Shown: positions 49,010 through 58,582 of the stretch, one piece after another
How positions within the stretch are numbered: position 1 is the stretch's first letter
How the letters are laid out: the number at the start of each line of letters is the position of its first letter
From: Paenibacillus sp. DCT19
GTDB taxonomy: Bacteria; Bacillota; Bacilli; Paenibacillales; Paenibacillaceae
Direction of reading: 5' to 3'
Length of the DNA stretch: 64,000 nucleotides
Assembly: GCF_003268635.1 (NCBI RefSeq)
Contig: NZ_CP029639.1
Span: 4,909,501-4,973,500, forward strand
The notes under the pieces: model-generated
What the model saw: only the letters and a program-made list of their open reading frames with translations
What the model was told of the DNA's origin: nothing
The model's database searches: none
Program-made: the position numbers and the translations under genes

Positions 49010-49023
49010 TGTATGCGTTTCCA
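49010..49023 (+). promoter_or_regulatory. cre-like CcpA site upstream of the binding-protein gene
   Basis: TGTATGCGTTTCCA matches the consensus TGNAANCGNWNNCA at all but one fixed position. It lies 53 bp before the binding-protein start, so catabolite repression of the ABC operon is plausible. Confidence 0.5.
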
Positions 49024-49094
49024 AAATAGTTAAATTTAAGGTCCTTCCCCCTTAATTTCAGATGTTAACGACGAACAAGTCGTCTTTATCACGT

Positions 49095-50663
49095 TCAAAG
49101 CGTAGATTGCAGCCTGTATTCTGCTGGTTTCATGCCCACCCTTTTCTCAAACTGTTTCAGAAAATGCTGATAGCTGCGGTAGCCTACCTGTTCAGCAATA
49201 ATATACAATGCCTGGTCAGTCTCTCGAAGCTGTTGCATCGCTTCCTCCATTCTCAGATCATGCACGAGATCAAGCACCCCTTTGCCATATTTACGCATAA
49301 AGGATTGGCCTAGATGAACCGGATGAATATAGAATTGCTCGGCGAGCTCTTTAATCGTGATGGTTTCCTTATAATGATTGTGGACGTATTCAGCTACCAT
49401 AGCCTGGGTTCCACCCACACGTCGTTCTCGCAGCGTCCCGATCTCCGATTGGCATTTGAGACAGAACGCTTCTAACATCCTGGCTGTCTCCTCAATATTC
49501 TGATAACGCCGTTCATGGAGATGGAGCGCTGAGTCCTGCATCAATGCATTCGGTTCTCCGCCCAGTTCCTTGAAGAGTGAAAGTCCGCGAAACATAATCT
49601 GGGTTGCAAAAATATGAACCAGCTCTGGTGCAGCCATCTGATCTTTGAATGTATTGAACGCTCGCCAGATAGACGTCGATAATTCTGCCCCGGAACCGTT
49701 TTCGATTAGCTCCATAATGAGATCTGCTTCCCTTAATGTATCTGGATCAAACAGCAAATGCTGCTCATTCATGTCCTCTGCGTACAGAAGCGGGGTATCA
49801 TCAAAAAATAAAAAACGTCCTGCTTCTGCGGCAGCACGGTAAGAGACCGTTAATTCTTGCACTTGGCTGACAGGGCAGCCTACAGCTATTTGCACCCGAC
49901 TTTCTCCTGCAGGCTGATCAAGAAAGTGCTGGTCTAGAACGTTCAAGAGTCGCTCTGCAAATTGCCGTAAATCGTAATCCGATTCAGTAAAATCCTCGCT
50001 AGAGCCACCCCAAACTATGCCATAAGGACTCCATTCGGCATCCAGCAAATATCCGCAAGGCTCGCCCTCCATAAATTGTTCGATTACCTGTTTGCCACTT
50101 GCGCCATCCCCTTGAATCATCACAAGCAAGTAGACCCACTTCCTTGCTTTGGCAGATAACTCATGGACAACCTCATCGATCTCCTCACCCAGTTCTGCCT
50201 GATCTTGATTCGTGACCATCGCAAGCAAGGCTTGCTTCGTTCGCTGAATATGAGCCTGATGCAACATGAGATCGTGCGCTTCCCGGTTCATCAATTCTTG
50301 TCTTAATCGTTGCAACACATCGTCCGCTTCAGACTCGATCACCGGTTTGGTCAAATAATGGGACACGCCGAGCCGTATCGCCTGTCTGGCATAATTGAAG
50401 TCACTGTACCCACTCGTGATGACAAACAACGTTGACTGATGACCCAGCCGGCGAGCTTCCTCAATGAGTTCTAACCCATTCATGACTGGCATCCTTATAT
50501 CAGTTACAACCAGGTCAGGTTGCTCACGGGAAATTGCATCTACAGCATCCTCCCCGTTGGCACATACACCGTTTATTTCAAATCCATGCTTCTCCCAATC
50601 GATCAACAGTTGTAGCCCCTCAATCGCAAACGGTTCATCATCCACAAGAAGAACCTTATACAT
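49095..50663 (-). CDS. YesN-type response regulator with AraC domain (proximal to ABC operon)
   Basis: About 522 residues. Receiver domain with Asp in VVTDIRMPVMNG and Lys in YLTKPV; a long central region; C-terminal AraC unit (TIKELAEQFYIHPVHLGQSF, then AEQVGYRSYQHFLKQFE). AGGAGG favours ATG 50663 over the ATG 6 bp upstream. It follows the kinase gene by about 11 bp. Confidence 0.87.
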   Translation of the reverse strand: MYKVLLVDDEPFAIEGLQLLIDWEKHGFEINGVCANGEDAVDAISREQPDLVVTDIRMPVMNGLELIEEARRLGHQSTLFVITSGYSDFNYARQAIRLGVSHYLTKPVIESEADDVLQRLRQELMNREAHDLMLHQAHIQRTKQALLAMVTNQDQAELGEEIDEVVHELSAKARKWVYLLVMIQGDGASGKQVIEQFMEGEPCGYLLDAEWSPYGIVWGGSSEDFTESDYDLRQFAERLLNVLDQHFLDQPAGESRVQIAVGCPVSQVQELTVSYRAAAEAGRFLFFDDTPLLYAEDMNEQHLLFDPDTLREADLIMELIENGSGAELSTSIWRAFNTFKDQMAAPELVHIFATQIMFRGLSLFKELGGEPNALMQDSALHLHERRYQNIEETARMLEAFCLKCQSEIGTLRERRVGGTQAMVAEYVHNHYKETITIKELAEQFYIHPVHLGQSFMRKYGKGVLDLVHDLRMEEAMQQLRETDQALYIIAEQVGYRSYQHFLKQFEKRVGMKPAEYRLQSTL

Positions 50664-50674
50664 GTTCATTCCTC

Positions 50675-52447
50675 CTAACCTTTCGTTTCCATAATCGAGA
50701 ATGGAATGAGAAATCCTGCTTCCGTTCCTTCATCTAGTCCACTACGAATGTTAAATATAGCCGCTCCCTCATAAAAAAGCTCAAGCCGTCGGTAGACATT
50801 ACGTATACCCACATGACCGTCCATCACGCGATCGGAACGTACGTCCCGCATGAATTGATTCAGCTTCCCCTCATCCATGCCAACCCCATTGTCGATTACT
50901 CGAATATCCAAACCAGACTTCGTCAGCCTGGCCGTTACTCGAATTAGCCGACCATTCTTCCGAGCCTGTAATCCATGCTTACAAGCATTTTCTACCAGAG
51001 GCTGAATGCTCATGCGTGGAATTCGAAGTGAGTCCGCTTCAGGATCGATCTCGAAGAAATAATTGAACAGATCACCAAACCTAAATTTTTCAATCTGCAA
51101 ATAGAGCGACGTGAATTGCAGCTCCTCCTGCAGGGGTACAAGGTTGTCTGATCTACTGAGTAATTGCCGCATGAGCAAGGATAAGCTTTTTATAATTTCA
51201 GTAACTTCCGTATAACCATTTTTCGTGCTGACAACGAGTAGTGCATTCAACGTATTGAACAAAAAATGGGGATTCATCTGACTTTGAAGCATAGACAACT
51301 CCGTTCTAACCCGATCAAGTTCCAGATCCTTTTGTCTAATTTCTAATTTGTAGACATCGTTAATGAGGGAATGAATTTTGCCAACCATCATATTAAATGT
51401 ACGGATCAATCCACCAATCTCATCACGGCCCTCTTGAATTTCAATCACATCAAAACGATCATTGCGCACTCTCTTCATATGCTTAGACAGCTTCTGAATG
51501 CGATAATGATACGAACGAAGAATAATATAAATCAGCACTGAAGGAATAATCGTGCTAATTAATGCGAGCCATAAGATCGAGTTACGTGCTTCTGCCAGCA
51601 ACTGATCCAGATGAGCCGTGTTGGCGACCCCAATTAATTTCCATCCCTTTAGATAATCAAGGTTGCCTAATGTTTGCTCTAAACGATATCTGGAGTTCCC
51701 CTCATCTGTTGATGAAGACGAACTTTGGATTGCAGCCTGCTGGGACTGATCGCTAGACACGACAACCCGATTATTCTCGTCAACCAGACGAAGCTGCAGA
51801 CTATTCGTTTCACGATTCAAAATGCTGTACACTCGACTGAGCTGCAGATCGATTTTTGAATATTTGGCATAGGTTGAATACGACGTATATGTATCCATTT
51901 TGCCAATCACACTAATGCGTTTGCCTGGATGAAACAATGTGGTTTCATCATAATCCACAACCAAAATTCCGCCTTTGGTTTCCTTCAAGCGCTCCATCCC
52001 CGGAACCGCCCGCTCCCCCTGCCCAATGACTGCGTAATGACTGCCCGTCTGAATGGTGTCGTTATCCGTTAATATGCGAACCTCCAGAATGTTGGCTGAC
52101 ATATATCGTGTCAACTTGTCGCGAAGAAATTCGTCATATTGATTGTAATACTCAACAGGCGAGTCATACGTCTGATCTAGCGCCTGATATAACGTATCAT
52201 CGGCTGCAATAATCCGGCTCAAGGCCACACTCTCATCAATCATGCCCAGCAATTCTCCTGCCGCCCGTTCAATTGATTTACGTAAGTTTTCTTCTTCCCG
52301 TATTTTGATATCCGAAGAGGTCCGCTGATAGAAGAATACATTAATGATTATGACTGGCAGAAGAATGCTGAAGATATAGATCAACAGTAGCTTTGATCGA
52401 AGCGGAATATCATTGACCTTGTGAAACATCCATCTATTTCTTCGCAC
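50675..52447 (-). CDS. YesM-type sensor histidine kinase
   Basis: About 590 residues with two membrane helices (LLLIYIFSILLPVIIINVFF; SILWLALISTIIPSVLIYII), an extracellular dCache-like sensor between them, HAMP, and the kinase core with QSQMNPHFLFNTLNALL and VENACKHGLQ, GVGIRNVYRR-like GHVGIRNVYRR. GTG 52447 follows AAGGGTGA; the longer frame to 52555 overlaps the previous gene too far. Middle gene of regulator-kinase-regulator. Confidence 0.86.
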   Translation of the reverse strand: MRRNRWMFHKVNDIPLRSKLLLIYIFSILLPVIIINVFFYQRTSSDIKIREEENLRKSIERAAGELLGMIDESVALSRIIAADDTLYQALDQTYDSPVEYYNQYDEFLRDKLTRYMSANILEVRILTDNDTIQTGSHYAVIGQGERAVPGMERLKETKGGILVVDYDETTLFHPGKRISVIGKMDTYTSYSTYAKYSKIDLQLSRVYSILNRETNSLQLRLVDENNRVVVSSDQSQQAAIQSSSSSTDEGNSRYRLEQTLGNLDYLKGWKLIGVANTAHLDQLLAEARNSILWLALISTIIPSVLIYIILRSYHYRIQKLSKHMKRVRNDRFDVIEIQEGRDEIGGLIRTFNMMVGKIHSLINDVYKLEIRQKDLELDRVRTELSMLQSQMNPHFLFNTLNALLVVSTKNGYTEVTEIIKSLSLLMRQLLSRSDNLVPLQEELQFTSLYLQIEKFRFGDLFNYFFEIDPEADSLRIPRMSIQPLVENACKHGLQARKNGRLIRVTARLTKSGLDIRVIDNGVGMDEGKLNQFMRDVRSDRVMDGHVGIRNVYRRLELFYEGAAIFNIRSGLDEGTEAGFLIPFSIMETKG

Positions 52448-52451
52448 ATGA

Positions 52452-53564
52452 TCACCCTTGATTTTTGTTTTTGTAGACAGATGGGAGCTCACCTGTAAGC
52501 GCTTTAAATTTATCCGTAAAATATTCTGCATCGTGATAGCCAAGCTTGGATGCAATATCCGAAATTTTCATATGGGTTCGGCGGAGTAATTTACGCGCTT
52601 CCTCAATCCGCAGCCTATGAATATATTCGCTGAAGCTTACGCCTACTTCCTGCTTGAACTGCTGACCGAGATAAGCCGAATTCACATGAATTCGCTGGGC
52701 GATATCCTGTAGTTTTATTTTCGTACAATAATGCTCATTCAAATATTTAATCGCTTCGGCTACCGGACTTCTCATGGAAGACTTCTTCGGTAAGGACTGA
52801 GAAAGACGTTCTGATAATTGGATGCAAAGCCCTTTTAATTTGCCAGATGTCCAGCTCTCGGCTTCATGCCATGCTCTATCCTGGAGCAACAGCATACAAT
52901 CTTTCTTTTCGCTGAACTTACGTAATAACTCACCATGCATATATCGGATGACGCTTTGAGCCTGGCTCAGGGACATTTCAGATCTCACGATCAAACGTAG
53001 TATCTTATCCACCACAGCTTGGATTTCACTAACTTCACCTGCTTCGATCGCACCCAACAGATGTCTCGACAAAGAAAGCATCCCTTCATGATCGTAATGC
53101 TCTGGCGCGTCTAATCCCATGGATCTGTGGGTAGTCACTTCATTCCCGGAATCAATTGTTCTGGTGTATTTTTTCTCATCTCTACGCTTGTTTAATGGTG
53201 TAATGAGCTCCAGCAAAATCTGATGAATCTCTTCGGTAACCAACGGTTTGAGCACATACTCGTCAACTTGATACTGGATCGCCTGCTTGGCATAACCAAA
53301 TTCGGAATACCCTGTGGCAATAACGATTTTGGCATTATTTTTCATTTCCTCACGCATCGTTCGGATTAGACCCAGACCATCCAGCACAGGCATTTGAATA
53401 TCGGTTACAACCAGATCCGGTTCAACCTGACCGATTAAGGAAAGTGCCTCTTCACCGTCCGTCGCCGTACCACACAATTCATAGCCACAAGCCTGCCAGT
53501 CAATCATCGTTCTCCAGCCTTCCAGTGTATACGGCTCATCATCTGCCACAATGACCTTGTGCAT
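52452..53564 (-). CDS. response regulator with AraC domain (distal copy)
   Basis: About 370 residues. Receiver with Asp in VVTDIQMPVLDG and Lys in YVLKPLV, short linker, C-terminal AraC domain (KLQDIAQRIHVNSAYLGQQF, then ASKLGYHDAEYFTDKFK). ATG 53564 follows GGAAGGTGGG. It precedes the kinase by 5 bp. Two regulators of the same class flank one kinase. Confidence 0.87.
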   Translation of the reverse strand: MHKVIVADDEPYTLEGWRTMIDWQACGYELCGTATDGEEALSLIGQVEPDLVVTDIQMPVLDGLGLIRTMREEMKNNAKIVIATGYSEFGYAKQAIQYQVDEYVLKPLVTEEIHQILLELITPLNKRRDEKKYTRTIDSGNEVTTHRSMGLDAPEHYDHEGMLSLSRHLLGAIEAGEVSEIQAVVDKILRLIVRSEMSLSQAQSVIRYMHGELLRKFSEKKDCMLLLQDRAWHEAESWTSGKLKGLCIQLSERLSQSLPKKSSMRSPVAEAIKYLNEHYCTKIKLQDIAQRIHVNSAYLGQQFKQEVGVSFSEYIHRLRIEEARKLLRRTHMKISDIASKLGYHDAEYFTDKFKALTGELPSVYKNKNQG

Positions 53565-53760
53565 GAACCCACCTTCCATTTCCATTTTTGTATCCAGTAT
53601 GGCATCATGTGACCCATGCGACAATAGATATTTTTCTACAGGAATCCTGAAAAGCCTTACCTCCACAACCTTAATAAGGTCTGGATGAGTAAGGCTCTCC
53701 GTTATTCAGAACACATTAAGCACAACTATTGATAACCTCGTTATGTGAGACTTACCTGGT

Positions 53761-54792
53761 CTAAGAGATTCCCCTACTTGTAGGTGCACTTCCTTTTGCC
53801 GCGTTTAACAGACGCGAGAACGATTCCTTGGGCTGTCGCTGTTGATCAAATACGAATGGCCAGTTCTTGCGTCCACGTACAGGAAAATTGTCTAACCATG
53901 TGTAGTGATCCGAAGTTCCCCAGAAAGTCACCGAGGTAATCGAAGCCTGATATTCAAGGAACAGACGGAAAATCTCTTCATAGCGTTGCTCCTGTAATTC
54001 CATCATTTCAGCGGTTGGTTCGATCAGATCGATTCTTCGATCTTCATGGCGGAATACAGACAAATCCAGTTCGGTGATATGAAGCTGCACATTCAGTGAT
54101 GCGTAACGTTCGATCGCCATGCGAATATCCTCAATGGATGGACCATGAATATTCCAATGCCCCTGCATGCCAATACCATGAATAGGCGCACCCTTTTCCA
54201 ATAAACCTTTGACCAGTTCGTAAATCTTTTCCCGTTTCACCGGATCAGTCTCATTGTAATCGTTATAGAACAGCAAGGCTTGAGGGTCAGCCACATGAGC
54301 TAAGCGGAACGCTTCGAGCAGATAGTCCTCCCCCAGAATCTGAAGCCACTTGGTATCCCGCATCATCAGATCTGTCTTATCTTCAATGGCTTCATTAACA
54401 ACATCCCAGGCGCTGATATGGCCTTTGTAACGTCCAACCACTGTATCGATATGTGACTTCAGGCGTGATAGCAATAATTCTCTAGACGCCGTACCACCAG
54501 CTGGATCTTGAAAAACCCAATCTGATGTCTGGTTATGCCACACTAACGTATGTCCACGAACGGACATCCCGTTACGAACCGCAAAATCAACGATTTCATC
54601 GCCTGCCTCAAACGCATAACGTTCCTCTTCTGGATGGATCTCTTCAAATTTCATCTGATTCTCTGCAGTGATGCTGTTATAATGATGGGCAATGAAATCA
54701 CCTTCTGTGCGTATAAGGCCTGTATGAACAGCGGCACCGATTTTGAAATTGTCTCGGAATGCATGGTGCAAAGATGGAATCTCTTTCGACAT
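53761..54792 (-). CDS. GH10 endo-1,4-beta-xylanase, cytoplasmic type
   Basis: 343 residues without signal peptide. GH10 landmarks: TAENQMKFEEIHPEE, GHTLVWHNQ, the acid/base Glu in WDVVNEAI, YNDYNETDPVK, and the nucleophile Glu in ITELDLS; WGTSDHYTWLDNFP is the aglycone region. It hydrolyses xylan fragments; lack of export signal indicates action on imported xylo-oligosaccharides, fitting the ABC importer of this locus. GGGAGG precedes ATG 54792. Confidence 0.92.
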   Translation of the reverse strand: MSKEIPSLHHAFRDNFKIGAAVHTGLIRTEGDFIAHHYNSITAENQMKFEEIHPEEERYAFEAGDEIVDFAVRNGMSVRGHTLVWHNQTSDWVFQDPAGGTASRELLLSRLKSHIDTVVGRYKGHISAWDVVNEAIEDKTDLMMRDTKWLQILGEDYLLEAFRLAHVADPQALLFYNDYNETDPVKREKIYELVKGLLEKGAPIHGIGMQGHWNIHGPSIEDIRMAIERYASLNVQLHITELDLSVFRHEDRRIDLIEPTAEMMELQEQRYEEIFRLFLEYQASITSVTFWGTSDHYTWLDNFPVRGRKNWPFVFDQQRQPKESFSRLLNAAKGSAPTSRGIS

Positions 54793-54835
54793 GTTTCATT
54801 CCTCCCGAAGGTTTTAATCTCATCATATCTCTTTA

Positions 54836-54849
54836 TGAATGCGCTTACG
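54836..54849 (-). promoter_or_regulatory. cre-like CcpA site upstream of the xylanase gene
   Basis: CGTAAGCGCATTCA on the minus strand differs from TGNAANCGNWNNCA at one fixed position only. It is 44 bp upstream of the xylanase start. Confidence 0.45.
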
Positions 54850-54902
54850 ATGAACAAATTAAACTTCTTACCCCCATAGATTGAACCAATCGTCTGTTCA
54901 TA

Positions 54903-54959
54903 CAAAAATACGCCTCTCCTCATTCGTCGCTATTAACGACAATGGATGTGGAAGGCGTT
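54903..54959 (-). terminator. long hairpin terminator after the small coiled-coil gene
   Basis: On the minus strand AAACGCCTTCC... folds back on ...GGAGAGGCGTATTT over about 24 mostly paired positions, then TTTG. It ends the gene finishing at 55014. Confidence 0.55.
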
Positions 54960-55013
54960 TAGCTCATTTAAATCGCTTTATTGCTTCATTGGTCACATTC
55001 GTTTCCTTGTGAC

Positions 55014-55367
55014 TTACAACTTGTCCACCTGTAATAAGGTGACTGGCTTCACAGTAACTGCCGAGCTAATCTGCTCCTCGGAGAGCACATTGAGCTTGAG
55101 CAGACTCTTGAGCTTGTTGTTGTCCACTTTGGACAGTAAACGCCAGATTTCCGGATCTGGAAGAGCTGCGTATAGCTTCTGATCGTCATATTCTTTCCGG
55201 TGCTGCAGCACCGTTTTTACAACATACCCACCAAGCTCTGTCTCATACACACCTTGCTCCGCGCAGTACCCCAAGATGTCATCCCGCAGAACAGATAGAC
55301 GTTGCTCGATCTCCTTTTGCTGCTGCTTCAACTCAAAATAATCCCTTACGTTCTGTTCCATCCTCAT
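55014..55367 (-). CDS. small hypothetical protein with predicted coiled coil
   Basis: About 117 residues. The first third (RDYFELKQQQKEIEQRLSVL) looks like a coiled coil; the rest is mixed. ATG 55367 lies 5 nt after AAGGAG, though ATG 55361 is also possible. Resembles small phage or nuclease-accessory proteins in shape, but no family is claimed. The 55371-55511 stretch holds no gene. Confidence 0.5.
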   Translation of the reverse strand: MRMEQNVRDYFELKQQQKEIEQRLSVLRDDILGYCAEQGVYETELGGYVVKTVLQHRKEYDDQKLYAALPDPEIWRLLSKVDNNKLKSLLKLNVLSEEQISSAVTVKPVTLLQVDKL

Positions 55368-55528
55368 CACGCTCCTTCTATACCATAGGTATGCGAGACA
55401 TGAAGATTTAGGACAGGTTGTTGAGGATTACTCGCCAGGGCGTAGGTCCGTACTCTTGAGCATGAAGAACGATTACGATTATTTTTCAATGCTTACAATA
55501 TGAGTCCTAGGAAAATAGTGTAAATTTT

Positions 55529-56512
55529 TTATCGTATCGTTGTAGTGGATTTTTTAACACGTTTAAAAAAAGATCTCAATTCTACTCCATTATTTATGGT
55601 CGTTGTTTTAACACCACAAGCGAAAATGTTCTCGTGCACTTGTGGAAATAATCCCTCATTTGTTTTTTTGATATTGAGCATATGGTTATAATACTCTGTT
55701 CCTAAGTCAAACCCGATTAATTCAAACCATTTTGTAGCTAGTATAATGTTTTTTTCAATTTCACCTTCATAGCAGAATATACTTAGTTCATTTCCTTCAT
55801 CGTAATCTTCTTTCACTATAGTCTCTAAAGGAGCTTTCAAATAAAATTTAATAATTGGATCACCAGACATATATTTAAACCAAATTGTATGATTGTTCGA
55901 TGAGTCAACGATTACGTTATTTTGATTAGCAAAATTATCAGCCAACTTTAACAACTTTTCATATTCTTCTGAGACTTTCAAATATTGAAGTGAGTTTTTT
56001 GATTTCATATCTAACAATGAGTTAGGAAATAATATAGATAGACTTTCGAATACTTCTATTTTTTCCTCTGTAGTTACGTCAGTCTCCTCACTTAACAACA
56101 GATAATCACAGTATTTCTCAACCGACCTATCATTTTCAATTTGTATCAATCTATTATCGAACAAATCAAAATTATAGTGAGTTCCTGTGCTTGTTAAAGT
56201 CTCATAATCATCTGCTGTCCAATCACCTTCATGAACAGAATTCCAGAATGTCACATCGTTCAGTTCTTCATGATCGGTACTACTATTCGTTGAGTTTCTA
56301 ATGTTATTCGTAGTTAAGTCTTTATTCTGATAATAAATTAATAAAACTTGAAGAATTGGAGATAGAAAGTCGGCATACCGTGATTCTTTGTAGGCTTCTT
56401 CCGCCATCTCCAGTGTGGATTGACTTTGGATCATTTTGAGTGCGATATTCAAATCTTCAACCAAGTTAATCTCACTAAAAATCGTGTCCTCGAAATCGTA
56501 ATCTAATGTCAC
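55529..56512 (-). CDS. unrecognised acidic protein in AT-rich DNA
   Basis: About 327 residues, acidic, rich in Asn, Glu, Ile; no signal or membrane segment. GTG 56512 sits close behind GAGGAGGGG, which favours it over the frame start at 56527. The gene is clearly more AT-rich than its neighbours, like the Hachiman region, hinting at transfer. No family or motif recognised. Confidence 0.6.
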   Translation of the reverse strand: MTLDYDFEDTIFSEINLVEDLNIALKMIQSQSTLEMAEEAYKESRYADFLSPILQVLLIYYQNKDLTTNNIRNSTNSSTDHEELNDVTFWNSVHEGDWTADDYETLTSTGTHYNFDLFDNRLIQIENDRSVEKYCDYLLLSEETDVTTEEKIEVFESLSILFPNSLLDMKSKNSLQYLKVSEEYEKLLKLADNFANQNNVIVDSSNNHTIWFKYMSGDPIIKFYLKAPLETIVKEDYDEGNELSIFCYEGEIEKNIILATKWFELIGFDLGTEYYNHMLNIKKTNEGLFPQVHENIFACGVKTTTINNGVELRSFFKRVKKSTTTIR

Positions 56513-56593
56513 AATTCCCCTCCTCATACATATTAATCACTTCTTACAGTATCAGATTATCCGCCTAAACGAAAAAAAACGCGTGCTTCGCGG

Positions 56594-56884
56594 TCACTGT
56601 TTCACACGAGATGAAGCCCATCTGTTTTTAATGTACAGGCCAACGTGTATAAAGAAATAGATAATTAGAACATTAATAATGAACGTCCCTAGCCCGATGG
56701 ATACTCCTTCCATAAACCATGGATACCCCGTTGTATGTCCCAGATGATATTGCGTAAAAAATTGAAAGGGGAACCCGTATTCTGTCCGCGATATTCCTTC
56801 GTTGTCTACTTTTCCAGGAAGGAGCAGTACAGATAAGACCGTTAACCATGTTGATATATTAAGAACTCTATAGTTGATCTTTAA
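56594..56884 (-). pseudogene. remnant or rare-start gene for a small membrane protein
   Basis: A frame of 96 codons directly after, and in phase with, the stop of the DUF1801 gene. It has two hydrophobic stretches (STWLTVLSVLLLP; GTFIINVLIIYFFIHVGLYI) with GYPWFMEGVSIG between them and a basic end, so it reads as a real two-helix protein. No ATG, GTG or TTG stands near its 5' end. Either the start has been lost, an ATC/ATT is used, or a base is missing. The rest of 56528-56593 is non-coding. Confidence 0.45.
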
Positions 56885-57307
56885 TTATTGATTCGGATAC
56901 TTCTCTTGCAAGAAACGTACCGATTGTGTAATCAACGTTTGTAATACAAGTACGTCAATGTCTGCAACTTTGTTAATGTAGACACAAGCTTTTCCTGTTG
57001 TATGTTTACCAAAATCCTGTAATAGTTCCTCTCGCTGCGTATCTCCTGTGGCGAAATATAAACTGATCTTAGCTTTGCGGGGTGAAAAACCAACCAGCGG
57101 TGCATCACCTTCATGTCCTGATTCATATCGATAATGATAGCTACCGAATCCGATAATACTCGGTCCCCACATCTTGGCTTCATATCCCGTCGTTTCTGTA
57201 AAAATATCTAATAATTGATATGCATCCTCACGTTTCTTCGGGCTCTCTACACTTTCAATAAACTCAATGACACTGCCGTCGGTTTCTTTTGTTTTTGGTT
57301 GTACCAT
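56885..57307 (-). CDS. DUF1801 domain protein
   Basis: About 140 residues: MVQPKTKETDGSVIEFIESV, then MWGPSIIGFGSYHYRYESG and GFSPRKAKISLYF, the DUF1801/YdhG-like pattern. AAGGGAG lies upstream of ATG 57307. Function of the family is not established; related to frataxin-like folds by report. Confidence 0.75.
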   Translation of the reverse strand: MVQPKTKETDGSVIEFIESVESPKKREDAYQLLDIFTETTGYEAKMWGPSIIGFGSYHYRYESGHEGDAPLVGFSPRKAKISLYFATGDTQREELLQDFGKHTTGKACVYINKVADIDVLVLQTLITQSVRFLQEKYPNQ

Positions 57308-57395
57308 GGTGATTTTCACTCCCTTCATTTCCACTACTTCCTATTTACTGCTATTAATTATACACGAAGTGACTACATATTTACCTTAATTATCC

Positions 57396-57938
57396 TCATT
57401 CAACAATTTGGTTGTTCAGTGTAAATTTTAATTTAGTTCCTTCCTTATCAGCTTCCAGTGTGTCTTGTTGGTACTTGCCAAGTGTATATCGCTCCAATGT
57501 CTTTTTCCAAAATTGCTGAGCCCTAACATTGATTTCCGCTGCATTCGTCTGCACCTCCCACGAACCTCGGTGCTGGTTCATCACATGAGTAGCCAAATGC
57601 TCAGCAATCCCCTTCCCACGGTACGGCCGCAAAATAAAAAATTCGTTCATATAAAAGTCGCTGCCATGAGGTGTGTATGGTGGTGTCGCCACCAAAGCAA
57701 ATCCTGCCGGGATACCCTCTACTCGTACTAGATATGGATACAGTATGCCTGGCTTCGACCACCAGATATCAAAAACGTTATTCTGCTCTGCTAATGTCTT
57801 CGTCTCATCTTCTTCAAAGATTCCATAGGTGTTAGGTTTGAATCCCCATATTTCAGACAGATCGTGTAAGTACATGGGATATAGATTGTTAATGATGAAT
57901 TTCGTTTGTTCATTGGTTAATTCAACAGTAATGTTCAT
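57396..57938 (-). CDS. GNAT family N-acetyltransferase
   Basis: 180 residues. Acetyl-CoA core MNEFFILRPYRGKGIAEHLA (about 95-115) and a C-terminal strand region with VRAQQFWKKTLERYT. GAGAGGA precedes ATG 57938. Acceptor unknown. Confidence 0.75.
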   Translation of the reverse strand: MNITVELTNEQTKFIINNLYPMYLHDLSEIWGFKPNTYGIFEEDETKTLAEQNNVFDIWWSKPGILYPYLVRVEGIPAGFALVATPPYTPHGSDFYMNEFFILRPYRGKGIAEHLATHVMNQHRGSWEVQTNAAEINVRAQQFWKKTLERYTLGKYQQDTLEADKEGTKLKFTLNNQIVE

Positions 57939-58059
57939 TGATGTTCCATCCTCTCGATATAAGTTGTATATTAAGCAGTTGACGATTCAGTATCAGTATA
58001 AGGACATTCAAATGACATAAATAGATAAGGATTGAGTAGGACTCATTCTTTACATACTG

Positions 58060-58096
58060 AAAAATCCACATTAGAGGTGGCTCTAACATGGATTTT
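58060..58096 (-). terminator. terminator after the CD3324-family gene
   Basis: AAAATCCATGTTAGAG pairs with CTCTAATGTGGATTTT (16 bp, one mismatch) around a short loop, then a T. It lies 7 bp past the stop at 58103. Confidence 0.65.
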
Positions 58097-58102
58097 CATA
58101 AT

Positions 58103-58378
58103 TTAAGCTTTATTTTTGCGAGAGTATACAATCTTTTTGATACTGTCCGAAGATAACGCGTATTGATCGATCAGCTGATCTACCGTAGCTCCTTCGGCAA
58201 ACTTCTCACGTATTTCGCGATTTCTTAGGTTCAGCATAACCCGGGTGCCCGATTGTTCTCCCCACTTCGAATGGGTATCCTTGCGCTTGGGAATATAGAT
58301 CATCCCACCATGCACATATCGTTGAATCTCTTGTAATAACTCTTCTGGTAATAATGAATCAGCATTTGTATATTTCAT
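58103..58378 (-). CDS. CD3324 family protein
   Basis: 91 residues: MKYTNADSLLPEELLQEIQR, GGMIYIPKR, then a basic C-terminus with a helix-turn-helix-like stretch (TVDQLIDQYALSSDSIKKIV). Matches the small CD3324-type family of Firmicutes; possibly DNA-binding. AAGGAG precedes ATG 58378. Confidence 0.7.
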   Translation of the reverse strand: MKYTNADSLLPEELLQEIQRYVHGGMIYIPKRKDTHSKWGEQSGTRVMLNLRNREIREKFAEGATVDQLIDQYALSSDSIKKIVYSRKNKA

Positions 58379-58582
58379 CTGGCTCGCTCCTTAAAAAAAT
58401 TGATATTTAAGGTAGCAAAGTCAACCGATGAACTCTTTTTCGTGCAGAAAATGAAGGCGGACTATAATTTAGGCTCCATGCAAACAACCGCCGTTGTTCA
58501 TACGTACTGACTTTGCATAGAGCAGATCGATAAACCTGTTATGACAAAATACATGGTATCTCCCCTTTCTGGAACACTACTA

